A stretch of 29,250 nucleotides of DNA from UBA1140 sp964573285 (GCA_964573285.1 CAZNJD010000035.1:1-29250); one strand, 5' to 3'; positions 16,017-24,590 are shown, counted from the stretch's first letter. The notes: generated by a model from the letters alone, not told the origin. Numbers and translations are program-made.

Positions 16017-16022
16017 TAAAAT
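16017..16022 (+). promoter_or_regulatory. Promoter -10 box for the OmpA-like protein / TSP3 lipoprotein operon
   Basis: TAAAAT in ATGCTAAAATTTAAT lies 29 bp upstream of the ATG at 16052. The predicted start near 16029 falls downstream of the alternative ATG at 16013, which argues against that longer start. Confidence 0.5.
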
Positions 16023-16051
16023 TTAATTATTGCTTAATGGAGTATATTATT

Positions 16052-17173
16052 ATGAAAACAAAAGTATTGTGCTTTCTTTTACTATTTAGTTTTTTAGATG
16101 CTAGACCTATCGAAAATGAATTAGGTATCAATATGGGTATAACCTCAATTAATAATAATGGAGGTTCAAGGTTCAATAATTATGGAATGGGAATTAATTA
16201 TCAGTTAGATAAGTATGTGGTAATGCCTAGATTTGATTTAGACTATGTCAAAATTTCTGATTTCTATGATGATAAGGTAGATAATCTATTCAAAGGTTCT
16301 ATTAATGGTGTGTATGAGTTTGAAGATATAATAGATTTGAAACCTTATATAATGGGTGGATTGGGGTATGAACAGGTATTAGATGAAATAGATAATTCAT
16401 TTGAAAGTCATCCATTTATACAGGGTGGTATGGGATTTAGATATAAACTAAAACAGGGTTATAAAGCACAAGTTGAAGGTAAGATACTTCAAATTATTGG
16501 TGGAGATAATGAAAACAATGAGATAATAGTTAATTTTGGTATGAGTTTTCCTATTAGATATATTGTTTTGCATAAAAGGAAAAAAAGACCTATTCAAAAA
16601 GTAATAGTGGTAAAGAGACCAGTTATTATTTATAAAAAAGTAGTAACACCTCCACCACAACCTATTATTCAAAAATCATTTGATAATAAAGAGTGTCCTA
16701 TTAAAATATCTCTGCCTGATAGAGATAGAGATGGTATAGAAGATAGGATTGACCAATGTCCCAATACTCCGTGTGATTTTTTGATTGATGGTTATGGGTG
16801 TCCTATAAAAATGACATTGAGAATAAATTTTGGAGTAAACTCTGCGATAATTGATAACTATTCTATGTTAAAGATAGAGAATTTTGCAAAATTTTTATTA
16901 CAAAATAGAGGAAGTAAGGTGATTATTCAAGGACATACTGATAGTAGTGGTGATAGCTATTATAATCTGATTTTATCAGAGAAGAGAGCTAGAGCTGTAG
17001 CTAATAAATTATTGGAATTAGGAATAAGCCCTTCACGAATAACTGTTATAGGAAAAGGAGAAAGTATGCCAGTAGCATCAAATAATACAGAAGATGGTAA
17101 ACGATTAAATAGACGGATAGAAACTATTTTGATTTATCCAAATAAGATAGGGAGTAAGTTTAGATATGAATAG
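16052..17173 (+). CDS. OmpA-family outer-membrane protein with a thrombospondin type 3 repeat linker
   Basis: A 373-residue protein with a signal peptide (about 1-17, ending near L-D-A-R). It has an N-terminal region with alternating beta-strand pattern, likely a small outer-membrane barrel (about 18-175). A proline/lysine-rich linker follows, then a short calcium-binding type 3 motif, D-R-D-R-D-G-I-E-D-R-I-D-Q-C-P-N-T-P. The C-terminal OmpA domain (about 255-365) has the peptidoglycan-binding stretch G-H-T-D-S-S-G-D-S-Y-Y-N and the conserved R-L-N-R-R-I-E. It should link the outer membrane to peptidoglycan. The start at 16052 has GGAG 9 nt upstream and gives a clean signal peptide; 16013 does not. 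Its last 8 nt overlap the next gene. Confidence 0.9.
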   Translation: MKTKVLCFLLLFSFLDARPIENELGINMGITSINNNGGSRFNNYGMGINYQLDKYVVMPRFDLDYVKISDFYDDKVDNLFKGSINGVYEFEDIIDLKPYIMGGLGYEQVLDEIDNSFESHPFIQGGMGFRYKLKQGYKAQVEGKILQIIGGDNENNEIIVNFGMSFPIRYIVLHKRKKRPIQKVIVVKRPVIIYKKVVTPPPQPIIQKSFDNKECPIKISLPDRDRDGIEDRIDQCPNTPCDFLIDGYGCPIKMTLRINFGVNSAIIDNYSMLKIENFAKFLLQNRGSKVIIQGHTDSSGDSYYNLILSEKRARAVANKLLELGISPSRITVIGKGESMPVASNNTEDGKRLNRRIETILIYPNKIGSKFRYE

Positions 17174-20100
17174 TAAAAATATAGTAAAAGTTTTTTATTT
17201 TATAGTATTGATGATGCTTCTAAGTGGATGTGGGAAAGATAGAGCAGGAAATATTGACAGTGATAGAGATGGCATACCCAATTCCAAAGAGGCAGTATTA
17301 GGTACTTCTGCCCAAAATAGGGATACAGATGAAGATGGTATCTTTGATGGTATAGAAGGAGATATAGATACAGATGGTGATGGAATTATAGATGCTTTGG
17401 AGTCTGCCATATTAGATAGTGATGATGATGGTGTTAATGACCAATTTGATACATTTAATAATGACCCAACTAATGATAGTGATGGAGATAGTGTATCTAA
17501 TCAATATGAGATAATAGCAGGTACAAATCCAAGAAATCCTAGTAGTGTACCTGATATGACACATGATAGTGATGGTGATGGATTGCCTGATAGCGTTGAT
17601 GCTAATAATAATAGTACAGATAGTGACTCTGATATGATTGTAGATGGAGCTGATGTTGATGTTAATGGGGATGGTATCATAGATAATGGAAATGATAGTG
17701 ATGGTGATGGTATCAATGATAATTCTGATAGTGATGTTAATGGAGATGGTATCATAGATAATGGTTCTGACCATGATGGTGATGGTATTAATGATAGGGC
17801 TGATTTGGATGATGATAATGATGGATTACCTGATGATATAGACCCTAATGCTACCAATTATGATAGTGATGGTGATGGTATTCCAGATGGAGTTGATGCT
17901 GATATTGATGGTGATGGCCATTTAGATAATGAAGCAGATAGTGATGAGGATGGTATCGCCAATGATGCAGATAGTGATGTTAATGGAGATGGTATAATCG
18001 ATAATGGAAATGATAGTGATGAGGATGGTATTAATGATGAGCATGATAGTATAGATAATAACCAAGATAGAGACCATGATGGATTGCCTGATACCTTAGA
18101 CCCTGATGATACTAATCATGATAGTGATGGTGATGGTATTCCAGATGGTGCTGATGTGGATATAAATGGTGATAATAGTGCTGATAATGGAATTGATAGT
18201 GATGGTGATGGTATTAATGACTATAGTGATAGTGATATAAATGGAGATGGGGTAATTGATAATGGAGATGATAATGATAGTGATGGTATCAATAATCAAA
18301 ATGACACTATAAACAATAACCAAGATAGTGACCATGATGGATTACCTGATGATATAGATAATAATAATTACAACTATGATGGTGATGGTGATGGTATTCC
18401 AGATGGTGCAGATGTTGATAGAGATGGTAATGGGAGAGCTGATAATGGAATAGATAGCGATGGTGATGGTATTAATGACTATAGTGATAATGATATTAAT
18501 GGTGATGGAATAGCTGATAATGGAATAGATAGTGATGGTGATGGTATATCTGATGAGAGAGATACTATAGATAACACTCAAGATAGAGACCATGATGGAC
18601 TCCCTGATACCTTGGATCCTGATGATAATAATAGAGATATAGATGCTGATAATATATTAGATGGTGCAGATAGTGATGTAAATGGTGATGGTATAATAGA
18701 CAATGGTGCAGACCATGATGGAGATGGAATTAATGATTTAAATGATAATGATGATGATAATGATGGATTAGCTGATAGAGATGACCCAAATAGTAAAAAT
18801 CCTGATACAGATGGAGATGGAATAGTAGATGGTGCTGATGTAGATGTGAATGGAGATGGTATTAATGATAATGGAAGAGATAGTGATGGTGATGGTATCA
18901 ATGATGTTAGTGATATAAATAGTGATGGAGATGATAGTGATGGTGATGGTATTAATAATGAGCATGATACTATAGATAATAGCCAAGATAGAGACCATGA
19001 TGGATTGCCTGATGATATTGACTCCAATGATAATAATCATGATAGTGATGGTGATGGTATTCCAGATGGTGCTGATGTTGATGTAGATGGTGATAATAGT
19101 GCTAATAATGGGATAGATAGTGATGGTGATGGTATTAATGACTATAGTGATAGTGATGTAAATGGTGATGGAATAGCTGATAATGGAATAGATAGTGATG
19201 GTGATGGTATATCTGATGAGAGAGATACCATAGATAACACTCAAGATAATGACCATGATAGACTTCCTTATACTATAGACCCCAATGATAACAATAGAGA
19301 TATAGATAGTGATGGAATTCCTGATGGGGCTGATGTTGATGTCAATGGAGATGGTATCAATGATAATGGAACTGATAGTGATGGTAATGGAATTAATGAT
19401 TTATTTGATATTGATAGTGATGGTGATGGAGTATTAAATATATATGACTCCAATCCATATAATCCTGATATAGATGGTGATGGTATCCCTGATGGTGTAG
19501 ATGTAGATGTCAATGGAGATGGTGTTATAGACAATGGAATAGATAGTGATGGAGATGGTATTAATGATAGCTCTGATGTAGATATAAATGGAGATGGGGT
19601 TATGGACAATGGAACAGATAAAGATGGTGATGGAATTAATGATTTACGAGACTCCTTAGATAATAGAATAGATAGAGACCAAGATGGATTACCTGATGAA
19701 ATAGACCCAAATATTAATAATCCTGATACTGATGGTGATGGTATCCCTGATGGTGTAGATGTAGATATCAATGGAGATGGTATTAATGATAATGGAACAG
19801 ATAGTGATAGTGATGGTATTAATAATGCAGGAGATATAGATAATCATCCCAATAGTTTAGATACAGATAGTGATGGTATTCGAAATGAGTATGATAGAGA
19901 TGATGATAATGATGGTATAAGTGATAGAGATGAGGTAACTCATGGTAGTAACCCATTATTAACCGATAGTGATGGTGATGGAAAATCAGATAGCAGTGAG
20001 GGGATTAGAGATAGTGATGGTGATGGTCTAATTGATGCTATAGATTCATCTATTGCTGATAGTGATGGTGATGGTGTAGTAGATGAAGAGGATAGTTATA

Positions 20101-21092
20101 ATCTTGACCCTACTAATGATAGTGATGGTGATGGACAAGCAAATATCAAAGAGTTAAATTGTACAGAAGGAGACCCCTTAGATGCCAATAAATTATGTCC
20201 TTGGATTACAGATACTCCATATGGAAAAGCAATGACTTCTGTAGGATTTGTATATATTACAGGTGGATTTGATGTTGATGGAGATGGTATCAAAGAGAAA
20301 GGTTTCTGGACATCAGCTTATCAAGCACGAGAATCTAATATAGAGATAAATGCGAGTGAGATTATCTCTATCGTAAGTAATTATAACTCATTTATTCAAA
20401 AAAATTTTATATTGGAAAATGGAACACAAAACAATATATCAGGCTATACCACAGAGTATTTAAATGACACACTAAAAGGAAATATGCTCTATTTTAATAT
20501 CTCTCGTTCACTAGGAACTCATCGTGCTACAGATATGCCACCATATTTAGCATGGGCTAGTTTGAGTAAATATGAAATTAGAGATGACCAAAATCATATT
20601 ATCAATCAAGATTTAGGCTTCTTAAGTCAAAAACAGTATGTACAGATAATGAAACTTTTAGAAGCAGATAAAAATAATGGAGGAGATGGTCACCATATCC
20701 GTAATGGTCTATTAGGTATAGATATAGAAGTACCACTTCTAAATTATAGAACTACAATATATGAGTTTGGAGTAGGATATAAAGAGTTTTTATGTAATTT
20801 AATTTGGTTAAAAGATGGTATAGAAAGAGATAAATTTTCACTAGATGATATACAACCGTGGTGGGAAATAGATATTGATAATATAATCTATAATCATGAA
20901 GATGATAAATATGGAGCTAATAGTACTATAAATGTAGGATTTGGAGGAGGAGTTTACAAAGATAACTATGCTGTAGTTGCGAGAGGTGGTTCTACTATGG
21001 ATTTACTACAAGGTACAACAGGAGTTGATACAGATGGACATAATCTTACCAATGGTATTGGTTTTAGGGTTGCTACTCCTTATTTACCTTAA
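17166..21092 (+). CDS. Giant acidic lipoprotein with thrombospondin type 3-like calcium-binding repeats and a C-terminal FGE/SUMF-like domain
   Basis: A 1308-residue protein. Residues 1-21 are a lipoprotein signal with lipobox L-S-G-C (Cys22). Gly at +2 does not signal inner-membrane retention, so outer-membrane lipidation is likely. About residues 30-995 are nearly continuous D-x-D-G-D-G-x-x-D motifs, which bind calcium in thrombospondin type 3 and related bacterial surface proteins. They are arranged in an 86-residue higher-order unit. About 1005-1308 is globular, with Trp/Tyr-rich strands, A-R-G-G-S and a terminal G-I-G-F-R-V-A, reminiscent of formylglycine-generating-enzyme-like (C-type-lectin-like) domains. 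That assignment is inference. It is co-transcribed and overlaps the OmpA-like gene by 8 nt. The likely role is a calcium-rigidified surface stalk presenting a binding head. No catalytic residues are claimed. Confidence 0.85.
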   Translation: MNSKNIVKVFYFIVLMMLLSGCGKDRAGNIDSDRDGIPNSKEAVLGTSAQNRDTDEDGIFDGIEGDIDTDGDGIIDALESAILDSDDDGVNDQFDTFNNDPTNDSDGDSVSNQYEIIAGTNPRNPSSVPDMTHDSDGDGLPDSVDANNNSTDSDSDMIVDGADVDVNGDGIIDNGNDSDGDGINDNSDSDVNGDGIIDNGSDHDGDGINDRADLDDDNDGLPDDIDPNATNYDSDGDGIPDGVDADIDGDGHLDNEADSDEDGIANDADSDVNGDGIIDNGNDSDEDGINDEHDSIDNNQDRDHDGLPDTLDPDDTNHDSDGDGIPDGADVDINGDNSADNGIDSDGDGINDYSDSDINGDGVIDNGDDNDSDGINNQNDTINNNQDSDHDGLPDDIDNNNYNYDGDGDGIPDGADVDRDGNGRADNGIDSDGDGINDYSDNDINGDGIADNGIDSDGDGISDERDTIDNTQDRDHDGLPDTLDPDDNNRDIDADNILDGADSDVNGDGIIDNGADHDGDGINDLNDNDDDNDGLADRDDPNSKNPDTDGDGIVDGADVDVNGDGINDNGRDSDGDGINDVSDINSDGDDSDGDGINNEHDTIDNSQDRDHDGLPDDIDSNDNNHDSDGDGIPDGADVDVDGDNSANNGIDSDGDGINDYSDSDVNGDGIADNGIDSDGDGISDERDTIDNTQDNDHDRLPYTIDPNDNNRDIDSDGIPDGADVDVNGDGINDNGTDSDGNGINDLFDIDSDGDGVLNIYDSNPYNPDIDGDGIPDGVDVDVNGDGVIDNGIDSDGDGINDSSDVDINGDGVMDNGTDKDGDGINDLRDSLDNRIDRDQDGLPDEIDPNINNPDTDGDGIPDGVDVDINGDGINDNGTDSDSDGINNAGDIDNHPNSLDTDSDGIRNEYDRDDDNDGISDRDEVTHGSNPLLTDSDGDGKSDSSEGIRDSDGDGLIDAIDSSIADSDGDGVVDEEDSYNLDPTNDSDGDGQANIKELNCTEGDPLDANKLCPWITDTPYGKAMTSVGFVYITGGFDVDGDGIKEKGFWTSAYQARESNIEINASEIISIVSNYNSFIQKNFILENGTQNNISGYTTEYLNDTLKGNMLYFNISRSLGTHRATDMPPYLAWASLSKYEIRDDQNHIINQDLGFLSQKQYVQIMKLLEADKNNGGDGHHIRNGLLGIDIEVPLLNYRTTIYEFGVGYKEFLCNLIWLKDGIERDKFSLDDIQPWWEIDIDNIIYNHEDDKYGANSTINVGFGGGVYKDNYAVVARGGSTMDLLQGTTGVDTDGHNLTNGIGFRVATPYLP
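17571..19935 (+). repeat. 258-bp higher-order tandem repeat coding for the calcium-binding stalk
   Basis: Units can be anchored on the codons for D-x-D-G-L-P (or variants) at 17571, 17814, 18072, 18330, 18588, 18756, 18993, 19251 and 19677. The spacings are 243, 258, 258, 258, 168, 237, 258 and 426 bp. The dominant period is 258 bp, or 86 residues, and all spacings are multiples of 3, so the reading frame is kept. One unit (anchor 19251) is decayed, reading H-D-R-L-P-Y. Confidence 0.85.
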
Positions 21093-21135
21093 TAATTTAA
21101 TAAGAGAAAAATAGACCGTAGTAGAGATAGTAATA

Positions 21136-21149
21136 TTTGAGTACTCAAA
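21136..21149. promoter_or_regulatory. 14-bp perfect palindrome upstream of rimO
   Basis: TTTGAG-TA-CTCAAA lies in the gap between the giant lipoprotein gene and rimO, about 48 bp upstream of the start predicted from the TACAAT box at 21179-21184. It has operator-like symmetry. Its regulator and target are unknown. Confidence 0.35.
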
Positions 21150-21178
21150 ATTAACTTTAATGGTAAGCTCTAATTGGA

Positions 21179-21184
21179 TACAAT
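21179..21184 (+). promoter_or_regulatory. Promoter -10 box for rimO
   Basis: TACAAT in GGATACAATACC. The start would be near 21191, downstream of the alternative ATG at 21160. This supports the TTG start at 21217, which has CGGAGA (21204-21209) in front. Confidence 0.45.
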
Positions 21185-21216
21185 ACCAAAAAATATCTAA
21201 CAACGGAGAACAGAAT

Positions 21217-22527
21217 TTGTCAAATAAAAAACTACACTTAGTAAGTTTAGGATGTACAAAAAACCTCGTAGATAGTGAGGTTATGTTAGGAAGACTTAGA
21301 GAATATGAGATAATCGATAAACCTAATGAAGCTGATGTAATCATTGTAAATACATGTGGCTTTATAGATGCAGCAAAAGAAGAGAGTATCAATACCATTT
21401 TGACTCTTCATGAAGAGAGAAAAAAGGACTCTATATTAGTAATGAGTGGATGTCTAAGCCAACGATACAAAGAGGAGTTACAAAGAGACCTACCTGAAAT
21501 AGATATATTTACAGGTGTAGGAGATTATGAACAGATAGATAAACTAATTGCCTATAAAAAAGGAGCTATTTTCTCTCCTGAAGTTTATCTAGCTAATGAA
21601 AACTCAAATAGAGTCATTACAGGTTCTAATACTCATGCCTATATTAAAATGGCAGAGGGTTGTAATCAAAACTGCTCATTTTGTGCAATCCCTAGTTTCA
21701 AAGGACGACTACATTCAAGAACTGTAGAGTCTATTATCAAAGAGGTTAAAGCTTTAGTAAATCAAGGCTTTTATGAGTTTAGTTTTATCTCCCAAGACTC
21801 ATCTAGTTTTGGGCGAGATATAGGTCTAAAAGATGGTTTAATAGATGTAATAAAAGCTATAGAGTCTATAGATAATCTTAAAGTTGCACGAATTTTATAT
21901 CTATACCCTAGCACAACCTCTTTTGAACTTATAGATACAATTGCAGAGTCTAAAATTTTTCAAACTTATTATGATATGCCAATCCAACATATAGATGATG
22001 GAATATTAAAACTAATGCGAAGAGGTTTTGGAGAGAAAAAAACTATTGAACTGCTAGAGAGAATGAAATCAAAACCAAATGCTTTTATACGAACCTCTAT
22101 AATAGCTGGTCACCCAGGTGAAACTGATAAAGCATTTGATAGAGTTTGTGAATTCTTAAAAGAGTTTAAATTTGATAGATTTAATGTATTTCAATACTCC
22201 AATGAAGAAACAACTCTTGCATTTACAATGAAACCTGTAGAAGAGCAAGTAATAGAAGAAAGAGTTGAGATTTTGGAGCAGATAGCCCAAGAGACAACAC
22301 AATACTCACTTCAAAATATGATAGGTAAAACTATAGATGTAATATTAGAGAGTCAAAGTGATGAACATGAATATATATTATCAGCTAGACCTACTTTATG
22401 GGCAAAAGATATAGATGGAGATATTTTGATAAATGATACTTCTGATTTATCTATTAAATTTGGAGCTTTGTATCAAGCTAAAATTACTGGAATAGCTGGA
22501 GATAGATTACTTGCAACTTTGGTTTAG
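21217..22527 (+). CDS. rimO: Ribosomal protein uS12 methylthiotransferase
   Basis: A 436-residue radical-SAM enzyme that adds a methylthio group to the conserved aspartate of ribosomal protein S12. The N-terminal MTTase domain has the second-cluster cysteines Cys13 (G-C-T-K-N-L-V-D-S-E), Cys47 (N-T-C-G-F) and Cys79 (S-G-C-L-S-Q-R). The radical-SAM motif is C-N-Q-N-C-S-F-C (149-156), and a TRAM domain ends the protein. The T-K-N-L-V-D-S-E form is typical of RimO rather than MiaB. I choose the TTG start at 21217, with CGGAGA 7 nt upstream. The ATG at 21160 would add 19 residues without a binding site or family match. It converges on the helicase gene, with overlapping stop codons. Confidence 0.93.
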   Translation: MSNKKLHLVSLGCTKNLVDSEVMLGRLREYEIIDKPNEADVIIVNTCGFIDAAKEESINTILTLHEERKKDSILVMSGCLSQRYKEELQRDLPEIDIFTGVGDYEQIDKLIAYKKGAIFSPEVYLANENSNRVITGSNTHAYIKMAEGCNQNCSFCAIPSFKGRLHSRTVESIIKEVKALVNQGFYEFSFISQDSSSFGRDIGLKDGLIDVIKAIESIDNLKVARILYLYPSTTSFELIDTIAESKIFQTYYDMPIQHIDDGILKLMRRGFGEKKTIELLERMKSKPNAFIRTSIIAGHPGETDKAFDRVCEFLKEFKFDRFNVFQYSNEETTLAFTMKPVEEQVIEERVEILEQIAQETTQYSLQNMIGKTIDVILESQSDEHEYILSARPTLWAKDIDGDILINDTSDLSIKFGALYQAKITGIAGDRLLATLV

Positions 22528-23858
22528 TTTTTTTGATTTACTCCTCCTAATCTTCTAATATAGTTTTGATGTAATTTTTTTAATTGCTTTGAAGTGTATG
22601 AGTTTATCTTTTGTGTGGCTCTTATGGATGCTTTTTTAATAGGTTCATCTATTCGTAAACTCAAAGGGTCAACGCTTAATGCCATACTGTTCAATCCTAA
22701 TAGATGTAATCCTTCTATATGTTTTATCCTTGATAGTGCTACATACCCTTGTCCTACTTCAAAAGTTTTGGATAAATCTATTTGAGCTGAATCTAATGTC
22801 ATACCTTGTGATTTATGTATAGTTATTGCCCATGCTAATCTCAGAGGTATTTGTGAGATGGTGGCTAGATTTTCGCCCCTCTCATTTTCGATTGTCCAAT
22901 CTTCACTTAATACTTTTATAATCCGTCCTCTAGTAGTTTTGATTATAGGTATCTCTGCTTCAAAACCTATAACTATACCTGTTGTTCCATTGACAAAACC
23001 TTTTTCTAAATTATTTTTGATAAAAATTACTACTGCATCTTTTTTTAGTGTTAGCTCTTTTACAACTAATGATGTTTTGAAGATTTTTTCTATATTTTTG
23101 GCTGAACCTTTTGAGCTATATTTAAATAGATGTAGTTTTCCTTTTAGTTTATTTAACTCTTGGAGATTTATTCTATCTACATCAATATTGTGTGTATATA
23201 GTTTTGTAGGAGTGGACTTTCTTGATAGAGTTTGATGCAAACGAGAATTGAGTATCTCTATAGCACTTTCAGAGACATCACCAGCTCTTATCTCATCTAA
23301 TACTTGTATTAATTTATTATCATCTTGACGAAACTTCTCTTCCAAATAGCAACTTTGTAACTCTAAATCCTTCCAAACAGGAGATTGCCAAGCAAATCGT
23401 TTAACTTTTGACTCTTTGCTTACTGGAGGTAACTGAAAAAAATCACCAGAGATAACCACCTGAACTCCACCAAAAGGTTTATGAGACTCTTTGAATGAGC
23501 TTAGAATTCTATCCATAGATGTAAAAATTTCAGGAGAGACCATTGAGACCTCATCAATAATTAAAACTTGAAGTTTCTTGAAACGCTTTTTAAGATAACG
23601 ATTTTCCATCAAAAACTCTATATATCTATTATCCACCACTTTATCACGAATACCTAATGCAAAAAATGAGTGAATAGTTTGACCTTTTAAATGTGAGGCA
23701 GCAATTCCTGTTGGAGCTACAATAGTAGGATAAATTTCTCTTTTTTTGAGATATTGTATATATTGATTTAATAAATGAGTTTTTCCCGTACCTGCTGAAC
23801 CTGTTATAAATACATTTTGACCTGTCTTTAATATATTTAGTGCTGTTTTTTGTTTCAT
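22524..23858 (-). CDS. PIF1-like superfamily 1 DNA helicase
   Basis: A 444-residue ATPase with PIF1/RecD-type motifs. Walker A is G-S-A-G-T-G-K-T (20-27), followed by A-P-T-G-I-A-A (motif Ia), Walker B I-I-D-E-V-S-M (about 100-106), G-D-F-F-Q-L-P-P-V (motif III) and the C-terminal A-W-A-I-T-I-H-K-S-Q-G-M-T-L and Y-V-A-L-S-R motifs. Family members unwind 5'-3' and clear G-quadruplexes or R-loops, but its cellular job here is unknown. An ATG at 23906 would overlap the upstream regulator gene. I choose 23858, 11 nt after that gene's stop, with AGAGATA upstream. It forms an operon with the Crp/Fnr regulator gene. Plus-strand frames inside are shadows. Confidence 0.88.
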   Translation of the reverse strand: MKQKTALNILKTGQNVFITGSAGTGKTHLLNQYIQYLKKREIYPTIVAPTGIAASHLKGQTIHSFFALGIRDKVVDNRYIEFLMENRYLKKRFKKLQVLIIDEVSMVSPEIFTSMDRILSSFKESHKPFGGVQVVISGDFFQLPPVSKESKVKRFAWQSPVWKDLELQSCYLEEKFRQDDNKLIQVLDEIRAGDVSESAIEILNSRLHQTLSRKSTPTKLYTHNIDVDRINLQELNKLKGKLHLFKYSSKGSAKNIEKIFKTSLVVKELTLKKDAVVIFIKNNLEKGFVNGTTGIVIGFEAEIPIIKTTRGRIIKVLSEDWTIENERGENLATISQIPLRLAWAITIHKSQGMTLDSAQIDLSKTFEVGQGYVALSRIKHIEGLHLLGLNSMALSVDPLSLRIDEPIKKASIRATQKINSYTSKQLKKLHQNYIRRLGGVNQKN

Positions 23859-23869
23859 ATTTATCTCTA

Positions 23870-24559
23870 TTATTTTTTTCTTTTTTGAGATAAACAATCT
23901 GAACATGCTTTGAGTGTATTTTTCTCTAATATTATATGTAGTGCTTGAATATCATATATACTAACTATATGATTTTGCATATCTATAATATTCTCTCTCT
24001 TAAATTTACTCAAAATTCGAGATAATGTTTCAGGTGTTATATTCAGTATGGATGCAATCTCATTATTTTTTACTTGATTAAATATATCAATCTCATTTAA
24101 TATCAAATCAGCAACTTTAGCTTCTGATGATAATATTGTCTCTTTGTGTACCAAGGATGACAATATCATCACTTTATTAGTCATAGATTTTAGAAGTGCT
24201 AATGCAAAATAAGGCTCTTTGAGATACTCCATAACTTTATCAAAATGTAGTAGTCCTATTACTCCACTATTAGATATAAATTCACAAGTAGCAGGAAAGG
24301 CTACCCTTTCTAAACAAGCATACTCTCCAATAGTAGCAGGGGCATTGAGCCTATGTATCTGTATCATACTATTTTTAGGAGATGTTTTATATAATCGTAC
24401 TTGACCCTCTAAGAGTATATGCAAATAATCACTACAATCCCCTTCATAAAATACAATGCCATTTTTAGAAAATTTTCTAATATAGATATGTTTATTTAGC
24501 TCTTTATGAAACTCTTTATGTAAATTGCTAAATAGTGGAATATCTTCAATATTTATCAT
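23870..24559 (-). CDS. Crp/Fnr-family transcriptional regulator
   Basis: A 229-residue protein with an N-terminal cyclic-nucleotide-binding-type beta-roll (about 15-115, with F-Y-E-G-D-C-S-D-Y-L-H-I-L-L-E-G), a dimerisation helix (about 120-145) and a C-terminal winged helix. The recognition region is N-N-E-I-A-S-I-L-N-I-T-P-E-T-L-S-R-I-L (about 165-185), whose E-x-x-S-R contacts DNA in this family. It lacks the N-terminal cysteine cluster of oxygen-sensing FNR. It does carry C-S-D-C near its C-terminus, so the signal is unknown. A TATAAT box (minus, 24590-24585) and AAGG precede the ATG. It is divergent from anmK across 104 bp, and the helicase gene follows it. Confidence 0.88.
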   Translation of the reverse strand: MINIEDIPLFSNLHKEFHKELNKHIYIRKFSKNGIVFYEGDCSDYLHILLEGQVRLYKTSPKNSMIQIHRLNAPATIGEYACLERVAFPATCEFISNSGVIGLLHFDKVMEYLKEPYFALALLKSMTNKVMILSSLVHKETILSSEAKVADLILNEIDIFNQVKNNEIASILNITPETLSRILSKFKRENIIDMQNHIVSIYDIQALHIILEKNTLKACSDCLSQKRKK

Positions 24560-24584
24560 CTATTACCTTTTTTTTACGAAATTT

Positions 24585-24590
24585 ATTATA
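24585..24590 (-). promoter_or_regulatory. Promoter -10 box for the Crp/Fnr-type regulator gene
   Basis: TATAAT on the minus strand, 26 nt before the ATG, with AAGGTAATAG as leader and binding site. It faces the anmK promoter in a 104-bp divergent gap, so both could be controlled from shared sites. Confidence 0.5.

Noticed and set aside
16013..16051. Upstream ATG extending the OmpA-like protein by 13 residues
   Set aside because: It lies upstream of the predicted transcription start, has no binding site and would spoil the signal peptide.
17195..19771. Several long minus-strand frames (71-167 codons) inside the giant lipoprotein gene
   Set aside because: They translate to monotonous S-P-S or I-T-I-T repeats, the mirror image of the GAT/GGT/AGT repeat codons, and lack start signals. 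They are artefacts of the repeat.
17571..19935. CRISPR-like regular repeats
   Set aside because: The repeats are coding, in frame, have a 258-bp period with no unique spacers, and match calcium-binding motifs.
21160..21216. Upstream ATG extending RimO by 19 residues
   Set aside because: No binding site. The -10 box lies downstream of it, and the family N-terminus fits the TTG at 21217.
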